Shown here in pieces: positions 7,058 through 15,449 of a DNA stretch of 64,000 bases (position 1 is the first letter of the stretch; each line of letters starts with the position of its first letter). Origin of the DNA: Phycisphaerae bacterium (lineage in GTDB: Bacteria; Planctomycetota; Phycisphaerae; Phycisphaerales; Phycisphaeraceae); NCBI GenBank assembly GCA_030425705.1, contig JAUHZU010000001.1:607607-671606 (forward strand), given 5' to 3'. The position numbers and the translations under genes are program-made. The notes beneath the pieces were generated by a model. That model was not told the DNA's origin. It ran no database searches and saw only the letters and a program-made list of their open reading frames with translations.

Positions 7058-9130
7058 ATGCCACGCCTGCTCCCACCGCTCGTCGCGCTGCTCGCGCTGT
7101 TGTTCGCCACGCCGTTGTCCGCCCAGGACGGCCCGCCGCCGGACCCGATCGTCGGGACGTGGGTGGGGATCGAGATGGGCGGCGAGGCCATGCCCGAGGA
7201 CGACTTCTTCATCACGTTCAACGCGGACGGCAGCGGCGCGTTTACCGAGCGTGGCGACGACCCCGACCCGTTCACGTACGCCCACGACCCCGAGGTCAAG
7301 AAGATCTGCACGATCTACATCGAGGACGAGGAGCCGTTCTCGTTCGAGGTCGCCTTTGATGGCGATACCGTGATGTTCACGCCGACCGAGGAGGACGGCC
7401 CGCCGCCGCTGAAGCTGCGGCGCGTCACCGATGCCGATGACGGCGAGGACGCCCCGGCCCCGCCGATGCCCGAAGAGGGCGAGCACGACACCTCGGTCGT
7501 CGGCACGTGGGTGGGGCTGACGATGAGCGGCGATCCGCTGGAAGAGGGCGACTTCGTCCTGACCTTTAAGGACGACGGCACCGGCTCGATCATGGAGGGC
7601 GGCGACAAGGAGCCCGAGCCCTTTACCTACACCTACGACGCGGACACCCAGCGCTGCGTGATCTACTTCAACGGTGACGATGACGATTCGTTCCCGATCG
7701 ATGTGACCTTCGATGGCGACACCGCGACCTTCGCGCCGGAGAACGAGGACGACGTGCTCGTTGCCCGGCGGGTCGGGGCGGGAGAAGACGATGACGGCGA
7801 AGGCGAAGGCATCGGCGGTGGCCCGATGCCCGGCGGCGAGCGGGCCCCGCTGGTCGGCGCCTGGGAAGGTGTTTCGAGCAACGGCGAGCCGATCGACCCG
7901 GACGACTCGGTGCGGATCGTGTTCCACGCCGATGGCACGGGTGACGTGTATGAGGAGGCCGACGACGCCGAGCCGTTCACCTGGACCTACGACGCGGACG
8001 CCGAGGCGTGCACCATCGTCAGCGACGGCGATGAGATGCAGTTCCTGGTCTCGATCGACGGCGACACGATGACCTTCGAGAGCGAGGAGATGGAGATGTT
8101 CCTCGTGATGCGGCGCCTCCCCGCCGACGGCGAGGACGGGATGGACGGCGCGGATGGCGAAGACGGTGCCGACGGGCAGGACGCCGTCGGCCGCGGCGGC
8201 GCCGACGCGGAGTACCCCGATGGCGTGGCCGGCGTCTGGTACGCCCAGCGGATGGAGGGCGACTGGGTCCCGGCGGGTGACGAGTTCCGCATCGAGTTCC
8301 GCGCGGACGGCACGGCGGTGGCCTTCGAGAACGGTGAGCAGGAAGACGACGTGGTCCGCTACGCGGTCGACGAAGACCGCCGGGTGATCCAGATCATGCA
8401 GGACGGCGGCGAGTTGGAGGTCGAGCTGCGCTACGACCTGTTCGACGACATCATGGTGCTGACCTTTATGCCGCCCGACGGCTTCGAGGACGCGTTCGAG
8501 GAGGGCGAGATGGAGATCCTCCTGTCCCGCCGGCCCGAAGGCAACGAGGAGCACCAGCGGATGCGCGCGGGGGCGGATGGTGGCCACCCGGCAACGGGCG
8601 GAAACGCGCGCGGCCGTGCCCAGCGGACGCAGTCGATGAGCAACCTGCGGGAACTGTCGGTTTGTCTGTTCGCGTACTTCGCCGACCACGATCATGCGCC
8701 CGAGTCGTTGGGTGCCGCGTTTGAGTACCTCCAGGACGAGCAGGTCTACTTCACCGCGTGGCAGGATATTGCAACGCCCGACGACTGGGACAAGCTGGGA
8801 CTGGAAGACCGGGCTGCTTGGCTCGATGGGCAGACGGGGTACGGCTACATCGGTGGCGAGGCCGCGAGCCCGCTGTTCATCGGCGAGGGGGAGATCGGCC
8901 CCGACGAAGCGGTGGTTCTCTTCGAGTTGCCTCTGTTCGCCGAGACCGAGCTGATCTCGGTGGCCTTCGCCGACGGCCACGTCGAGTCACTGGACTACGA
9001 CGCGGCCGACGCGCTCATCGAAGAGCAGACCGGCCGGGACCTGATGGGGTGGATGGACCACCTCGGCCGGGAGCAGTGGCCGGTCGAAGACCACAGCGCG
9101 GAAGGCCACGGCGACCATGACCACGACTAA
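7058..9130 (+). CDS. Exported protein with four repeated acidic beta-domains
   Basis: A 690-residue exported protein. The start at 7058 (MPRLLPPLVALLALLFATPLSAQ) gives a clean signal peptide and is preceded by AAGGGG. Four tandem copies of a roughly 95-120-residue domain follow. Each has the pattern GTWVGxxMxGxxxxxDDFxxxFxxDGxGxxxExxDxxEPFTYxYD...DGDTxxFxxE...LxRR, recalling planctomycete repeated lipocalin-like domains. Between copies three and four is a collagen-like Gly-X-Y stretch (DGEDGMDGADGEDGADGQDA). The C-terminal 170 residues contain SNLRELSVCLFAYFADH and ISVAFADGHVESLDYD, which recall the H-X9-DG end of planctomycete prepilin-like proteins. The protein is very acidic and no catalytic site is apparent. 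Two paralogous lipoproteins follow directly. Confidence 0.75.
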   Translation: MPRLLPPLVALLALLFATPLSAQDGPPPDPIVGTWVGIEMGGEAMPEDDFFITFNADGSGAFTERGDDPDPFTYAHDPEVKKICTIYIEDEEPFSFEVAFDGDTVMFTPTEEDGPPPLKLRRVTDADDGEDAPAPPMPEEGEHDTSVVGTWVGLTMSGDPLEEGDFVLTFKDDGTGSIMEGGDKEPEPFTYTYDADTQRCVIYFNGDDDDSFPIDVTFDGDTATFAPENEDDVLVARRVGAGEDDDGEGEGIGGGPMPGGERAPLVGAWEGVSSNGEPIDPDDSVRIVFHADGTGDVYEEADDAEPFTWTYDADAEACTIVSDGDEMQFLVSIDGDTMTFESEEMEMFLVMRRLPADGEDGMDGADGEDGADGQDAVGRGGADAEYPDGVAGVWYAQRMEGDWVPAGDEFRIEFRADGTAVAFENGEQEDDVVRYAVDEDRRVIQIMQDGGELEVELRYDLFDDIMVLTFMPPDGFEDAFEEGEMEILLSRRPEGNEEHQRMRAGADGGHPATGGNARGRAQRTQSMSNLRELSVCLFAYFADHDHAPESLGAAFEYLQDEQVYFTAWQDIATPDDWDKLGLEDRAAWLDGQTGYGYIGGEAASPLFIGEGEIGPDEAVVLFELPLFAETELISVAFADGHVESLDYDAADALIEEQTGRDLMGWMDHLGREQWPVEDHSAEGHGDHDHD

Positions 9131-9140
9131 GGACATGACT

Positions 9141-9626
9141 ATGTTTCAGGCATCTTTGCTCCCGGGGCTGCGCTTCACGTTGGCGGTGCTGCTGGTTTCC
9201 GCGCTGGGGCTCTTCGGCTGCGGCGGGTCCAGCGGCTCGGGAGGCGGTTCGGGCACCGGTGGGGGCGGTGGGGGTTCGGCCGATGGCTCGGGCTCGGGTG
9301 GCGACGCGGCCCCGGAGCAGCCCGACTTTGCGGTGCTTGTCGGCCGGTGGGTCGCCGTATCGCAGGACGGCTACGACCTGCCCGAGGGTGAGCTGGTGTT
9401 TACCTACCTGCCCGACGGCACGGGCGTGGTGGTCGAGGGTGGCAGCCAGCGCAAGGACTTCACCTGGGTCTACGACACACAGGCGGGCACGCTGCACGTC
9501 CGTACCGAAAACGAGGACCTGTACTTCCAGGCCACGCTGGATGGCGACACCCTGTCGCTGGTCAACGAGGAGCCCGCGATGGCCCTGGTGATGCGCCGCG
9601 CGGACGACGACGGTGGCGATGAGTAG
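9141..9626 (+). CDS. Lipoprotein with one copy of the repeated beta-domain
   Basis: 161 residues from the ATG at 9141. AAGGA at 9129-9133 places the start here rather than at 9117 or 9135. The signal peptide ends with the lipobox LFGC, followed by a Gly/Ser-rich linker. A single domain follows with the same pattern as the preceding gene: LVGRWVAVSQDGYDLPEGELVFTYLPDG, then DFTWVYD, DGDTLSLV and a closing MRR. It lies 10 bases after the previous stop and overlaps the next gene by 8 bases, so the three are probably one operon. The function is unknown; a surface-exposed ligand-binding or structural role would fit. Confidence 0.72.
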   Translation: MFQASLLPGLRFTLAVLLVSALGLFGCGGSSGSGGGSGTGGGGGGSADGSGSGGDAAPEQPDFAVLVGRWVAVSQDGYDLPEGELVFTYLPDGTGVVVEGGSQRKDFTWVYDTQAGTLHVRTENEDLYFQATLDGDTLSLVNEEPAMALVMRRADDDGGDE

Positions 9627-10074
9627 CACCGCCTCATGCCGGGCCAGAGCGCAGCGCCGGCCCGGGTGTGTTGTGCGCGCTGCTCGAACCGACCCGGGCC
9701 GGCGCTGTGCTCTGGCCCGGCGTGGAGTGGTGGGGGCGTTGGTCGTCCTGGTGCTGGGGCTTTCGGGCTGCGGGGTGTCGGCCGAGCGCGAGCTGGAGGG
9801 GGCCTGGCGCGTTCAGGAGCGCTTCGGCCGGCCGATGCCCGAGGGCGTGACCGAGACGCGCACGTTCCACGCCGACGGCACGCTCACGATCGCGCGCACA
9901 GATATGGACGAGACGCACACCGTGCGCTGGGCGATCGCGGGCGAGTGGCGGCTGCGCATCGACCCCGGCGACGCGTCGGAGGCGCCGGCCAACGACTACA
10001 CCTACCGCCTCGACGGCGACACGCTCACGATCGCCAGCGACCAGGGCGACACGGTATTGGTACGATCGCGCTGA
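9619..10074 (+). CDS. Third repeated-domain lipoprotein; repeat element in its N-terminus
   Basis: Up to 151 residues from the ATG at 9619, which overlaps the previous stop codon (GATGAGTAG). The hydrophobic segment and lipobox (ALVVLVLGLSGC) only begin near residue 40, because codons 7 to about 34 are supplied by the palindromic element at 9638-9721. A GTG at 9727 would give a more normal lipoprotein signal peptide. The mature domain is a shortened version of its neighbours' domain (ELEGAWRVQERFGRPMPEG, TFHADGTLTI, DGDTLTIAS). The start is therefore uncertain: either the element extended the reading frame or it sits in the leader. Confidence 0.6.
   Translation: MSSTASCRARAQRRPGCVVRAARTDPGRRCALARRGVVGALVVLVLGLSGCGVSAERELEGAWRVQERFGRPMPEGVTETRTFHADGTLTIARTDMDETHTVRWAIAGEWRLRIDPGDASEAPANDYTYRLDGDTLTIASDQGDTVLVRSR
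9638..9721. repeat. 84-bp palindromic element, copy 1
   Basis: Two 28-nt inverted arms (9638-9665 and 9694-9721, one mismatch) flank a 28-nt spacer. The same arms recur at 32796-32870 with a different spacer. This copy lies within the 5' part of a lipoprotein open frame. Confidence 0.85.
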
Positions 10075-10122
10075 GCGGTGCGGGGTCTGCGCCGCGGGGT
10101 CACGACACTAGGAGAGGCAGGC

Positions 10123-12141
10123 ATGATGACGCGGCTGTGGTGTGTGCTGGTGTGCCTGGCCGGGTTGCTGGCCGGCGGATGTGTGTCGCAGGGGCAGGCG
10201 GGTGGCGATCCCTACGACGTGGTGGTCTACGGCGGGACCTCGGCGGGGGTGATGGCCGCGGTGCAGGCCAAGCGCGACGGACTCTCGGCGGTGATCGTCT
10301 GCCCCGACACCCACCTGGGCGGGCTGACGTCCGGCGGGCTCGGCGCGACCGACAGCGGGGAGAAGAGCGTCATCGGCGGCCTGTCGCGCGATTTTTACGA
10401 ACGCCTCGGCGAGCACTACGGGCTGGACGGCGCGGCGTGGGCGTTCGAGCCGCACGTGGCTGAGCAGCTCTTCGAGCGGTTTGTCGCCGAGCACGGCATC
10501 CCGGTCTACCGCGACCGCTGGCTGGACCGCGAGCGCGGCGTGGCGATGGATGGGCGGCGGATTATGTCGGTCAGGATGCTGGACGGCTCGGCGTTCTACG
10601 GCCGGGTGTTCATCGACGCGACGTACGAGGGCGACCTGATGGCCGCGGCGGGCGTGAGCTACACGGTCGGGCGTGAGGCGAACGCGGTCTACGGCGAGAC
10701 GCTCAACGGCGTCGCGATCCACGAGGACCGCTACCACCAGTTCGAGGCGCCGGTAGACCCGTACGTCGTGCCCGGCGACCCGGCCAGCGGCCTGCTGCCG
10801 GGCGTGAGCGCCGACCCGCCGGGCGAGGACGGGCAGGGCGACCACCGCATCCAGGCGTACTGCTTCCGCATGTGCCTGACGGACGTGCCGGAGAACCGCG
10901 TGCCGTTCCCCCGGCCGGCCGGCTACGACCCCGCGCGGTACGAGCTGCTGCTGCGGACGATCCGTGCCGGCGCGAACCGGCACTGGGCCGGCTACTTCTC
11001 GACGCACCGGATGCCCAACAGCAAGACCGACTCGAACAACGCCGGGCCGTACTCGACCGACCACATCGGCGCGAACTACGCCTACCCCGAGGGCAGCTAC
11101 GCCGAGCGGGCCGCCATCATCGAGGACCACAAGCGCTACCAGCAGGGGCTGATGTACTTCCTCGCGAACGACCCGCGCGTCCCTGAAGAACTGCGGGCAT
11201 CCACCGCGCGCTGGGGCCTGCCCCGGGACGAGTTCGTCAACCACGGGCATTGGCCGCACCAGCTCTACATCCGCGAGGCGCGTCGGATGGTGGGGCTGTT
11301 CGTCGTCACCGAGCGCCACGTCCGGCGCGAGCTGCCCACGCCCCGGCCGGTCGGCATGGGCTCGTACAACATGGACTCGCACCACGTCCAGCGCTACGTC
11401 ACGGCCGAGGGCCACGCCCGCAACGAGGGGGATGTGCAGGTCTCGCCCGGCGGGCCCTACCCGATCGACTACGGCGCGATCGTGCCCGCGCGCGGCGAGT
11501 GCGAGAACCTGCTCGTGCCCGTGTGCGTCAGCGCCTCGCACATCGCGTTCGGCTCGATCCGCATGGAGCCGGTCTTCATGATCCTCGGCCAGTCCGCGGC
11601 GCAGGCGGCGCGCATCGCGATCACGGACGGTGTCGCGGTGCAGGACGTGGACTACGCCCGGCTCGAAGCCGGGATGCGCGCAGCCGGGCAGGTGCTCGAA
11701 GCGCCGTCGACCGGCATCGACCCGGCCGCGCTGGCGGGCGTTGTTGTCGACGACCAGCAGGCGGTGTTCACCGGCGCGTGGACCGCGAGCCGCTCGACCC
11801 CGGGCTACGTGCACCAGGGGTACCGGCACGACGGCGATGCACGTGACGGCCGAGCCGCTGCTCGCTTCGAGGCAGACGGCCTGCCCACGGGCCGATACGA
11901 GGTGCGTCTGGCGTACACGCCTCACGCGAACCGCTCGACCCAGGCGCGGGTCGTGGTCCGCCACGCGGAAGGGGAAACCGTTGTGGTCGTCGATCAGCGC
12001 GCGGTCCCGCCGATCGACGGCGTATTCAAATCGCTGGGCGTGTTTGCATTCGATGCCGACACACCCGCGGTGGTGGTCCTGTCGAACCACGACGCGGACG
12101 GCTACGTCATCGCCGACGCGGTGCAGTGGCTGCCGCAGTGA
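10123..12141 (+). CDS. Exported FAD-dependent oxidoreductase, lipoprotein
   Basis: 672 residues from the ATG at 10123, preceded by AGGAGAGG at 10110-10116. The signal peptide ends in the lipobox LAGGC. The dinucleotide fold begins YDVVVYGGTSAGVMAAVQAK, where GGTSAG replaces the usual GGGxxG, followed by an acidic-strand equivalent and HLGGLTSGGLGATD. This is characteristic of the FAD_oxidored (PF12831) family common in planctomycetes and Bacteroidetes. A late segment (GSIRMEPVFMILGQSAAQAARIA) is the second FAD-contact block. The last roughly 130 residues look like a carbohydrate-binding beta-domain of the golvesin type (TPGYVHQGYRHDGDA; YEVRLAYTPHANRSTQ). The substrate is unknown; family members are often near glycan-degradation genes. 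Confidence 0.83.
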   Translation: MMTRLWCVLVCLAGLLAGGCVSQGQAGGDPYDVVVYGGTSAGVMAAVQAKRDGLSAVIVCPDTHLGGLTSGGLGATDSGEKSVIGGLSRDFYERLGEHYGLDGAAWAFEPHVAEQLFERFVAEHGIPVYRDRWLDRERGVAMDGRRIMSVRMLDGSAFYGRVFIDATYEGDLMAAAGVSYTVGREANAVYGETLNGVAIHEDRYHQFEAPVDPYVVPGDPASGLLPGVSADPPGEDGQGDHRIQAYCFRMCLTDVPENRVPFPRPAGYDPARYELLLRTIRAGANRHWAGYFSTHRMPNSKTDSNNAGPYSTDHIGANYAYPEGSYAERAAIIEDHKRYQQGLMYFLANDPRVPEELRASTARWGLPRDEFVNHGHWPHQLYIREARRMVGLFVVTERHVRRELPTPRPVGMGSYNMDSHHVQRYVTAEGHARNEGDVQVSPGGPYPIDYGAIVPARGECENLLVPVCVSASHIAFGSIRMEPVFMILGQSAAQAARIAITDGVAVQDVDYARLEAGMRAAGQVLEAPSTGIDPAALAGVVVDDQQAVFTGAWTASRSTPGYVHQGYRHDGDARDGRAAARFEADGLPTGRYEVRLAYTPHANRSTQARVVVRHAEGETVVVVDQRAVPPIDGVFKSLGVFAFDADTPAVVVLSNHDADGYVIADAVQWLPQ

Positions 12142-12409
12142 GCGGCCCGCCGCCTCGGCCGGTCAAATCATTCGCACGAAAATCTCGGTTTTGTGTTGCG
12201 TCGTGACGGCTCGCGGGGGTGGGGGATGACGCGTCTGCCTGCCGGCGGGTTTGTCCGTCGCGGCGGTGGAGTGCGCGTCGGCCGGGGCCGATCACCCGGT
12301 TAGCGGCGGGATGGGCCCGGTAAAAACCCCGCCCGCCGCCGCCCCCGCGTGCGCTGTCCGCTGCGTGGGGTGGGTGCCGGCCGATAAGCCCACGCGGCGG
12401 TTTTTCCGC

Positions 12410-12438
12410 TTGGGCACGGCTCGGGCGAGGCGTAGGAT
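12410..12438 (+). promoter_or_regulatory. Candidate promoter for hpf
   Basis: TTGGGC at 12410-12415 and TAGGAT at 12433-12438 have a 17-base spacer, about 85 bases before the hpf start. The rest of the 12142-12523 gap is GC-rich and I see nothing else in it. Confidence 0.45.
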
Positions 12439-12523
12439 GAGAGGCGAAGGGTCTCTGGTCTCACGGCTCACCCCGGCCCGGCTTCGCCGGCACGCCGACC
12501 TCTTCTCACCTCGGGAGTCTCCC

Positions 12524-12868
12524 ATGCACATGCAGATCCGAACATTGAACCTGGACGCCAGCGCCGCCGTCGAGCAGCACGCCGAAGAACGGTTCACCGC
12601 GGCGATCGGACACTTCATCGACCGGACCAGCGGCGTCGATGTCCGCCTCGAAGACCTGCACGGCCACCGCCACGGCCAGGAGATGCGCTGCACCGTCCGC
12701 GTCCACGTCAACGGTGCCGGCGTCGTTATGGTCGAGCAGGTGGATGCCGACCTCTACCGCGCGATCGATCAGGCCGCGCACCGCGTCAAGCGCGTCGTCC
12801 ACCAGCGTGTCAACCGCTCGCGCGAGTTCAACCACACCCGGCATATCGACCAGATGCGCGCGGCGTAA
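12524..12868 (+). CDS. hpf: Ribosome hibernation-promoting factor, short form
   Basis: 114 residues from the ATG at 12524 (MHMQIRTLNLDASAAVEQHAEERF). It matches the HPF/RaiA fold: beta strand, helix, then DVRLEDLHGHRHGQEMRCTVRVHVNGAGVVMVEQVDADLYRAIDQAAHRVKRVVHQ. In this family the DxYxAID motif and the basic helix bind the 30S decoding centre and block mRNA/tRNA during dormancy. The short form lacks the C-terminal dimerisation domain of long HPF. The upstream part of the open frame is low-complexity and lacks a start context. A strong bidirectional hairpin follows. Confidence 0.85.
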   Translation: MHMQIRTLNLDASAAVEQHAEERFTAAIGHFIDRTSGVDVRLEDLHGHRHGQEMRCTVRVHVNGAGVVMVEQVDADLYRAIDQAAHRVKRVVHQRVNRSREFNHTRHIDQMRAA

Positions 12869-12910
12869 GCGCGGCTTCATCACAACACCTGAGCTCCTCC
12901 TCAATGACCA

Positions 12911-12940
12911 AGGGCGTCGCCAAAGCTGGCGACGCCCTTT
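12911..12940. terminator. Bidirectional intrinsic terminator
   Basis: An 11-bp stem (12912-12922 with 12927-12937, loop AAGC) has T and A residues on its flanks. It separates the convergent hpf and sigma region-4 genes. Confidence 0.8.
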
Positions 12941-12971
12941 GGCGTGGTCGTGGACAGGTGGGGTGTGTGGC

Positions 12972-13214
12972 TCAGGCAAACGCCGCCGGCCGCTGGTCGG
13001 TGCCGCGCGGCGTCTCGGGGTGCTGGAGGATGTTGCCCAGTTCCCCCCGAAAGTAGTCGAGCCGGCCGTGGACGTTCGACGCCGAGAGCCCCAGGAGCGT
13101 TCCGATCTCGAGGGTGGTCAGCCCGTCGGCGTAGTAGAGCATCAGGATGTAGCGGTCGTTGCGGTCCAGCGACCGGACGTAGTTGCGGATCCGTTGAGCG
13201 TCCTTGCTCGCCAT
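12972..13214 (-). CDS. Orphan sigma-70 region 4-like protein
   Basis: Only 80 residues. Residues 12-60 (VRSLDRNDRYILMLYYADGLTTLEIGTLLGLSASNVHGRLDYFRGEL) match sigma-70 region 4, a helix-turn-helix that normally reads the -35 box. In ECF proteins it follows region 2, which is absent here. The start has a GGAG-type site upstream. It may be a small transcription regulator that binds RNA polymerase beta-flap or DNA alone, or a remnant of a sigma factor. The absence of any region-2-like sequence in the 260 bases upstream argues against a recent frameshift. Confidence 0.65.
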   Translation of the reverse strand: MASKDAQRIRNYVRSLDRNDRYILMLYYADGLTTLEIGTLLGLSASNVHGRLDYFRGELGNILQHPETPRGTDQRPAAFA

Positions 13215-13401
13215 AGGGGTTGCTCCAGGCAGCCGATCGGCTGGGTCGAGATGTTGCGGGCCGAAGAAACCGGATCAATAGGCCCTGTTGCCGTGGGGGC
13301 GGTGTGCCCGGCGTCCATGCCGGGCGCGCGCTGATCCGCGACAAGGGCGTTATCGGGCCCGGCGCGCGCGGCGCTCCAGCTTTTCTTGAATCTTTTTTGA
13401 C

Positions 13402-13434
13402 AACGCAACACGGAACAAGGTTCCGTGTTGCGTT
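13402..13434. repeat. 15-bp perfect inverted repeat
   Basis: Arms at 13402-13416 and 13420-13434 with a 3-base AAG loop, in the gap between the sigma region-4 gene and flavodoxin. The T run lies on the wrong side for a terminator of fldA. It could stabilise RNA or be a protein-binding palindrome. The rest of the 13215-13475 gap holds nothing recognised. Confidence 0.75.
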
Positions 13435-13475
13435 CGGTCGTGTGTATCCGGTTGGCGGGTGGTGGGGGCGGGTGC

Positions 13476-14000
13476 CTAGCTCGCCGCGTTGACGCCCAGC
13501 TCGGCGCGGACCTGCTCGCACCAGTCCTTGACGCGCTGCTCGGTCAGCTCGGGCTGGCAGTCGTCGTCGACGCAGAGCCCGCAGAACCGGCCGTCGATGA
13601 CGCCCTTGCTCGCCTCGAACTCGTGGGTGTCGGTGTCGGTGAAACCGAGCTTGCCGACGGCGCCACGCTCGAGCATCTTGAGGTAGACGATGCCGATCGC
13701 GTCCTGGTAGGTGTCGGGGTAGCCGGCCTGGTCGCCGGTGCCGAAGAACAGGATCTTCTTGCCGGTCAGGTCGACCTCGTCGAGTCGGTCGTAGATGTCC
13801 TGCCAGTCGTACTGGAGTTCGCCGACGTCCCAGGTGGGGATGCCGCAGAACAGCACGTCGTAGTTCTCCAGGTCGTTGGGCTCGATCTGGGAGACGTCTT
13901 CGTAGGTCTCGAAGAAGTCCTCACCCAGTTCGTCGCGGATCTGCTCGGCGACGGCTTCGGTCTTGCCGGTGCAGGTGCCGTAAAACAATGCGATCTTCAT
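13476..14000 (-). CDS. fldA: Flavodoxin, long-chain
   Basis: A 174-residue cytosolic FMN electron carrier. It opens MKIALFYGTCTGKTEAVAEQI, the phosphate-binding loop (usually GSxTGNTE). Two FMN-stacking loops follow: GIPTWDVGELQYDW, with the conserved Trp, and GTGDQAGYPDTYQDAIG, with the Tyr-containing 90s loop. The long-chain insertion (LKMLERGAVGKLGFTDTDTHEFEASK) and ending FCGLCVDDDCQPELT are typical, and the length fits the family. The Cys in the phosphate loop is slightly unusual. It probably serves as an iron-sparing replacement for ferredoxin. A promoter lies about 75-105 bases upstream. Confidence 0.92.
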   Translation of the reverse strand: MKIALFYGTCTGKTEAVAEQIRDELGEDFFETYEDVSQIEPNDLENYDVLFCGIPTWDVGELQYDWQDIYDRLDEVDLTGKKILFFGTGDQAGYPDTYQDAIGIVYLKMLERGAVGKLGFTDTDTHEFEASKGVIDGRFCGLCVDDDCQPELTEQRVKDWCEQVRAELGVNAAS

Positions 14001-14075
14001 GGTGGCTGGGCCCTGGTGCGGGGCCGACGCGGTGGCCGGCGGTGGGGGAACGGGGGTCCTGGTTTAGGACGGGAC

Positions 14076-14103
14076 ACTGTATCCGCATGCCCCCGCCGGT
14101 CAA
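14076..14103 (-). promoter_or_regulatory. Promoter for flavodoxin
   Basis: On the minus strand TTGACC (14103-14098) is followed after 16 bases by TACAGT (14081-14076). Confidence 0.6.
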
Positions 14104-14177
14104 GCGCGCGTGAGGCGGGGCGGTGGTGTTTGGCGCGGTTGTGCGGGCCCGGCCCCGCGCGTGACGCAGAAAGATGC

Positions 14178-14205
14178 TGGTCAGCCCGCGATCCCGGGCT
14201 AGAAT
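14178..14205 (+). promoter_or_regulatory. Candidate promoter for the PEP-CTERM protease
   Basis: TGGTCA at 14178 and TAGAAT at 14200-14205 have a 16-base spacer, which is itself a short GC palindrome. The start codon lies at 14254. Confidence 0.45.
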
Positions 14206-14253
14206 TGGGGCAGGAACCGCATGCCGCGGCCGGTATGGGGATGAAAGGGCACG

Positions 14254-15345
14254 ATGAAGCACAATCGATCTGAACCTGTCCGGGCCCAGTGTTGGCCGGC
14301 CTTGTTGGTTGTCGCCTCGCTCGCCGGCCCGGCCGGGGCGGTGGTGGTCGCCGGCAACCCCGGCCAGAACGCGCCCGACCAGTCCACCGCACCCGCCGGC
14401 TACGAAGACGCCTGGGCACGCATCGGCGCGCTCGGCGGCGGCTCGGGCGTCTACCTCGGCAACGGCTACGTCCTCTCGGCACGGCACGTCAACGGCGGCA
14501 ACAGCTTTACCGTCGACGGCTACACCCACACGCGCATCAGCGGCACGTCCGTTACCCTCAGCAACCCCGAAGGGCTCGGGCTTTCCGCGGAGACCGACCT
14601 CTGGCTCAACCGTTACGCCGTGCCCGACGACTCGCCCCTCTTTGGGCTGGACATCATGGAACTGCTCGACACCGCGCTCGCGGCGCAGGGCACCGCGGGC
14701 GTCATCATCGGCGAGGGCCTCGGCCAGACCACGATCACTCCGGTCAACGTCGGCGGCAGCAACACCGGCTACGCCTGGGGCAACGGCGAGCAGCGCCGGT
14801 GGGGCGAAGTCTTTATGTCCGACAACGCCAGCTTTGATGTGAACAACCGCGACGTCATCGGCGTCCAGTCGTTCTCGTTTCAGCAGGTCGCGGGCCGGGG
14901 CAACGCCGCCGACGGCGACTCGGGCGGCGGGCTGTTTTTCATGGGCGATGACGGCCCGGTCCTCGGCGGCATCATCCACGCCGTCACCCTCGACCCCAAC
15001 CAGAACGACAACACCGCTGCGTTCGGCAACCGCACGCTGTTCTCCGATCTCTCGGCCTACCTCGACCAGATCAACATCGTCGAAGGCGACCTGACCGGTG
15101 ACGGGTATGTCGGGGTCCAGGACCTGGACCTCGTGCTGGCGAACTGGGGGCAGGCGGTCCAGGCCGGCAACTGGACCCTGGGCGACGCCAACGGGGACGG
15201 CCTGGTCGGCGAGGACGACCTGAATGCCGTCCTGGCGCACTTCGGGGAGGGCCAATTGCCGGCCCCCAGCGTGCCTGAGCCCGCCTCGCTCACCCTGATG
15301 GGGGTTTTGGGGGCCTGGCTGGGCCGGAGAAGGGGCCGGATTTAA
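14254..15345 (+). CDS. Trypsin-like serine protease with dockerin and PEP-CTERM
   Basis: 363 residues with a signal peptide ending GPAGA near residue 29 and AAAGGG before the ATG. The chymotrypsin-fold triad can be placed: His78 in VLSARHV, Asp115 in AETDLWLNRY and a Ser near 223 in DGDSGGGLFF, with the oxyanion GDSGG intact. After the protease domain come two dockerin-like calcium loops (DLTGDGYVGVQDLDLVLANWG and DANGDGLVGEDDLNAVLAHFG), then VPEPASLTLMGVLGAWLGRRRG, a PEP-CTERM tail. It should be exported and sorted to the surface by exosortase. The substrate is unknown. Confidence 0.83.
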   Translation: MKHNRSEPVRAQCWPALLVVASLAGPAGAVVVAGNPGQNAPDQSTAPAGYEDAWARIGALGGGSGVYLGNGYVLSARHVNGGNSFTVDGYTHTRISGTSVTLSNPEGLGLSAETDLWLNRYAVPDDSPLFGLDIMELLDTALAAQGTAGVIIGEGLGQTTITPVNVGGSNTGYAWGNGEQRRWGEVFMSDNASFDVNNRDVIGVQSFSFQQVAGRGNAADGDSGGGLFFMGDDGPVLGGIIHAVTLDPNQNDNTAAFGNRTLFSDLSAYLDQINIVEGDLTGDGYVGVQDLDLVLANWGQAVQAGNWTLGDANGDGLVGEDDLNAVLAHFGEGQLPAPSVPEPASLTLMGVLGAWLGRRRGRI

Positions 15346-15367
15346 CCGTTTTTACGGCACCCTAGGG

Positions 15368-15395
15368 TTGACACTAGGTCCGTCTGTGATATCCT
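15368..15395 (+). promoter_or_regulatory. Sigma-70 promoter
   Basis: TTGACA at 15368-15373 and TATCCT at 15390-15395 have a 16-base spacer. It lies 55 bases upstream of the PEP-CTERM gene at 15450. Confidence 0.7.
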
Positions 15396-15449
15396 TCACG
15401 CAGTCCGTAGGGGTAGTCTAAGTAACCTCGGTACAGGAGAGGATTGTTC

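Noticed and set aside
15346..15362. Terminator at CCGTTTTTACGG after the PEP-CTERM protease
   Set aside because: Only a 4-bp stem, with no T tail after it.
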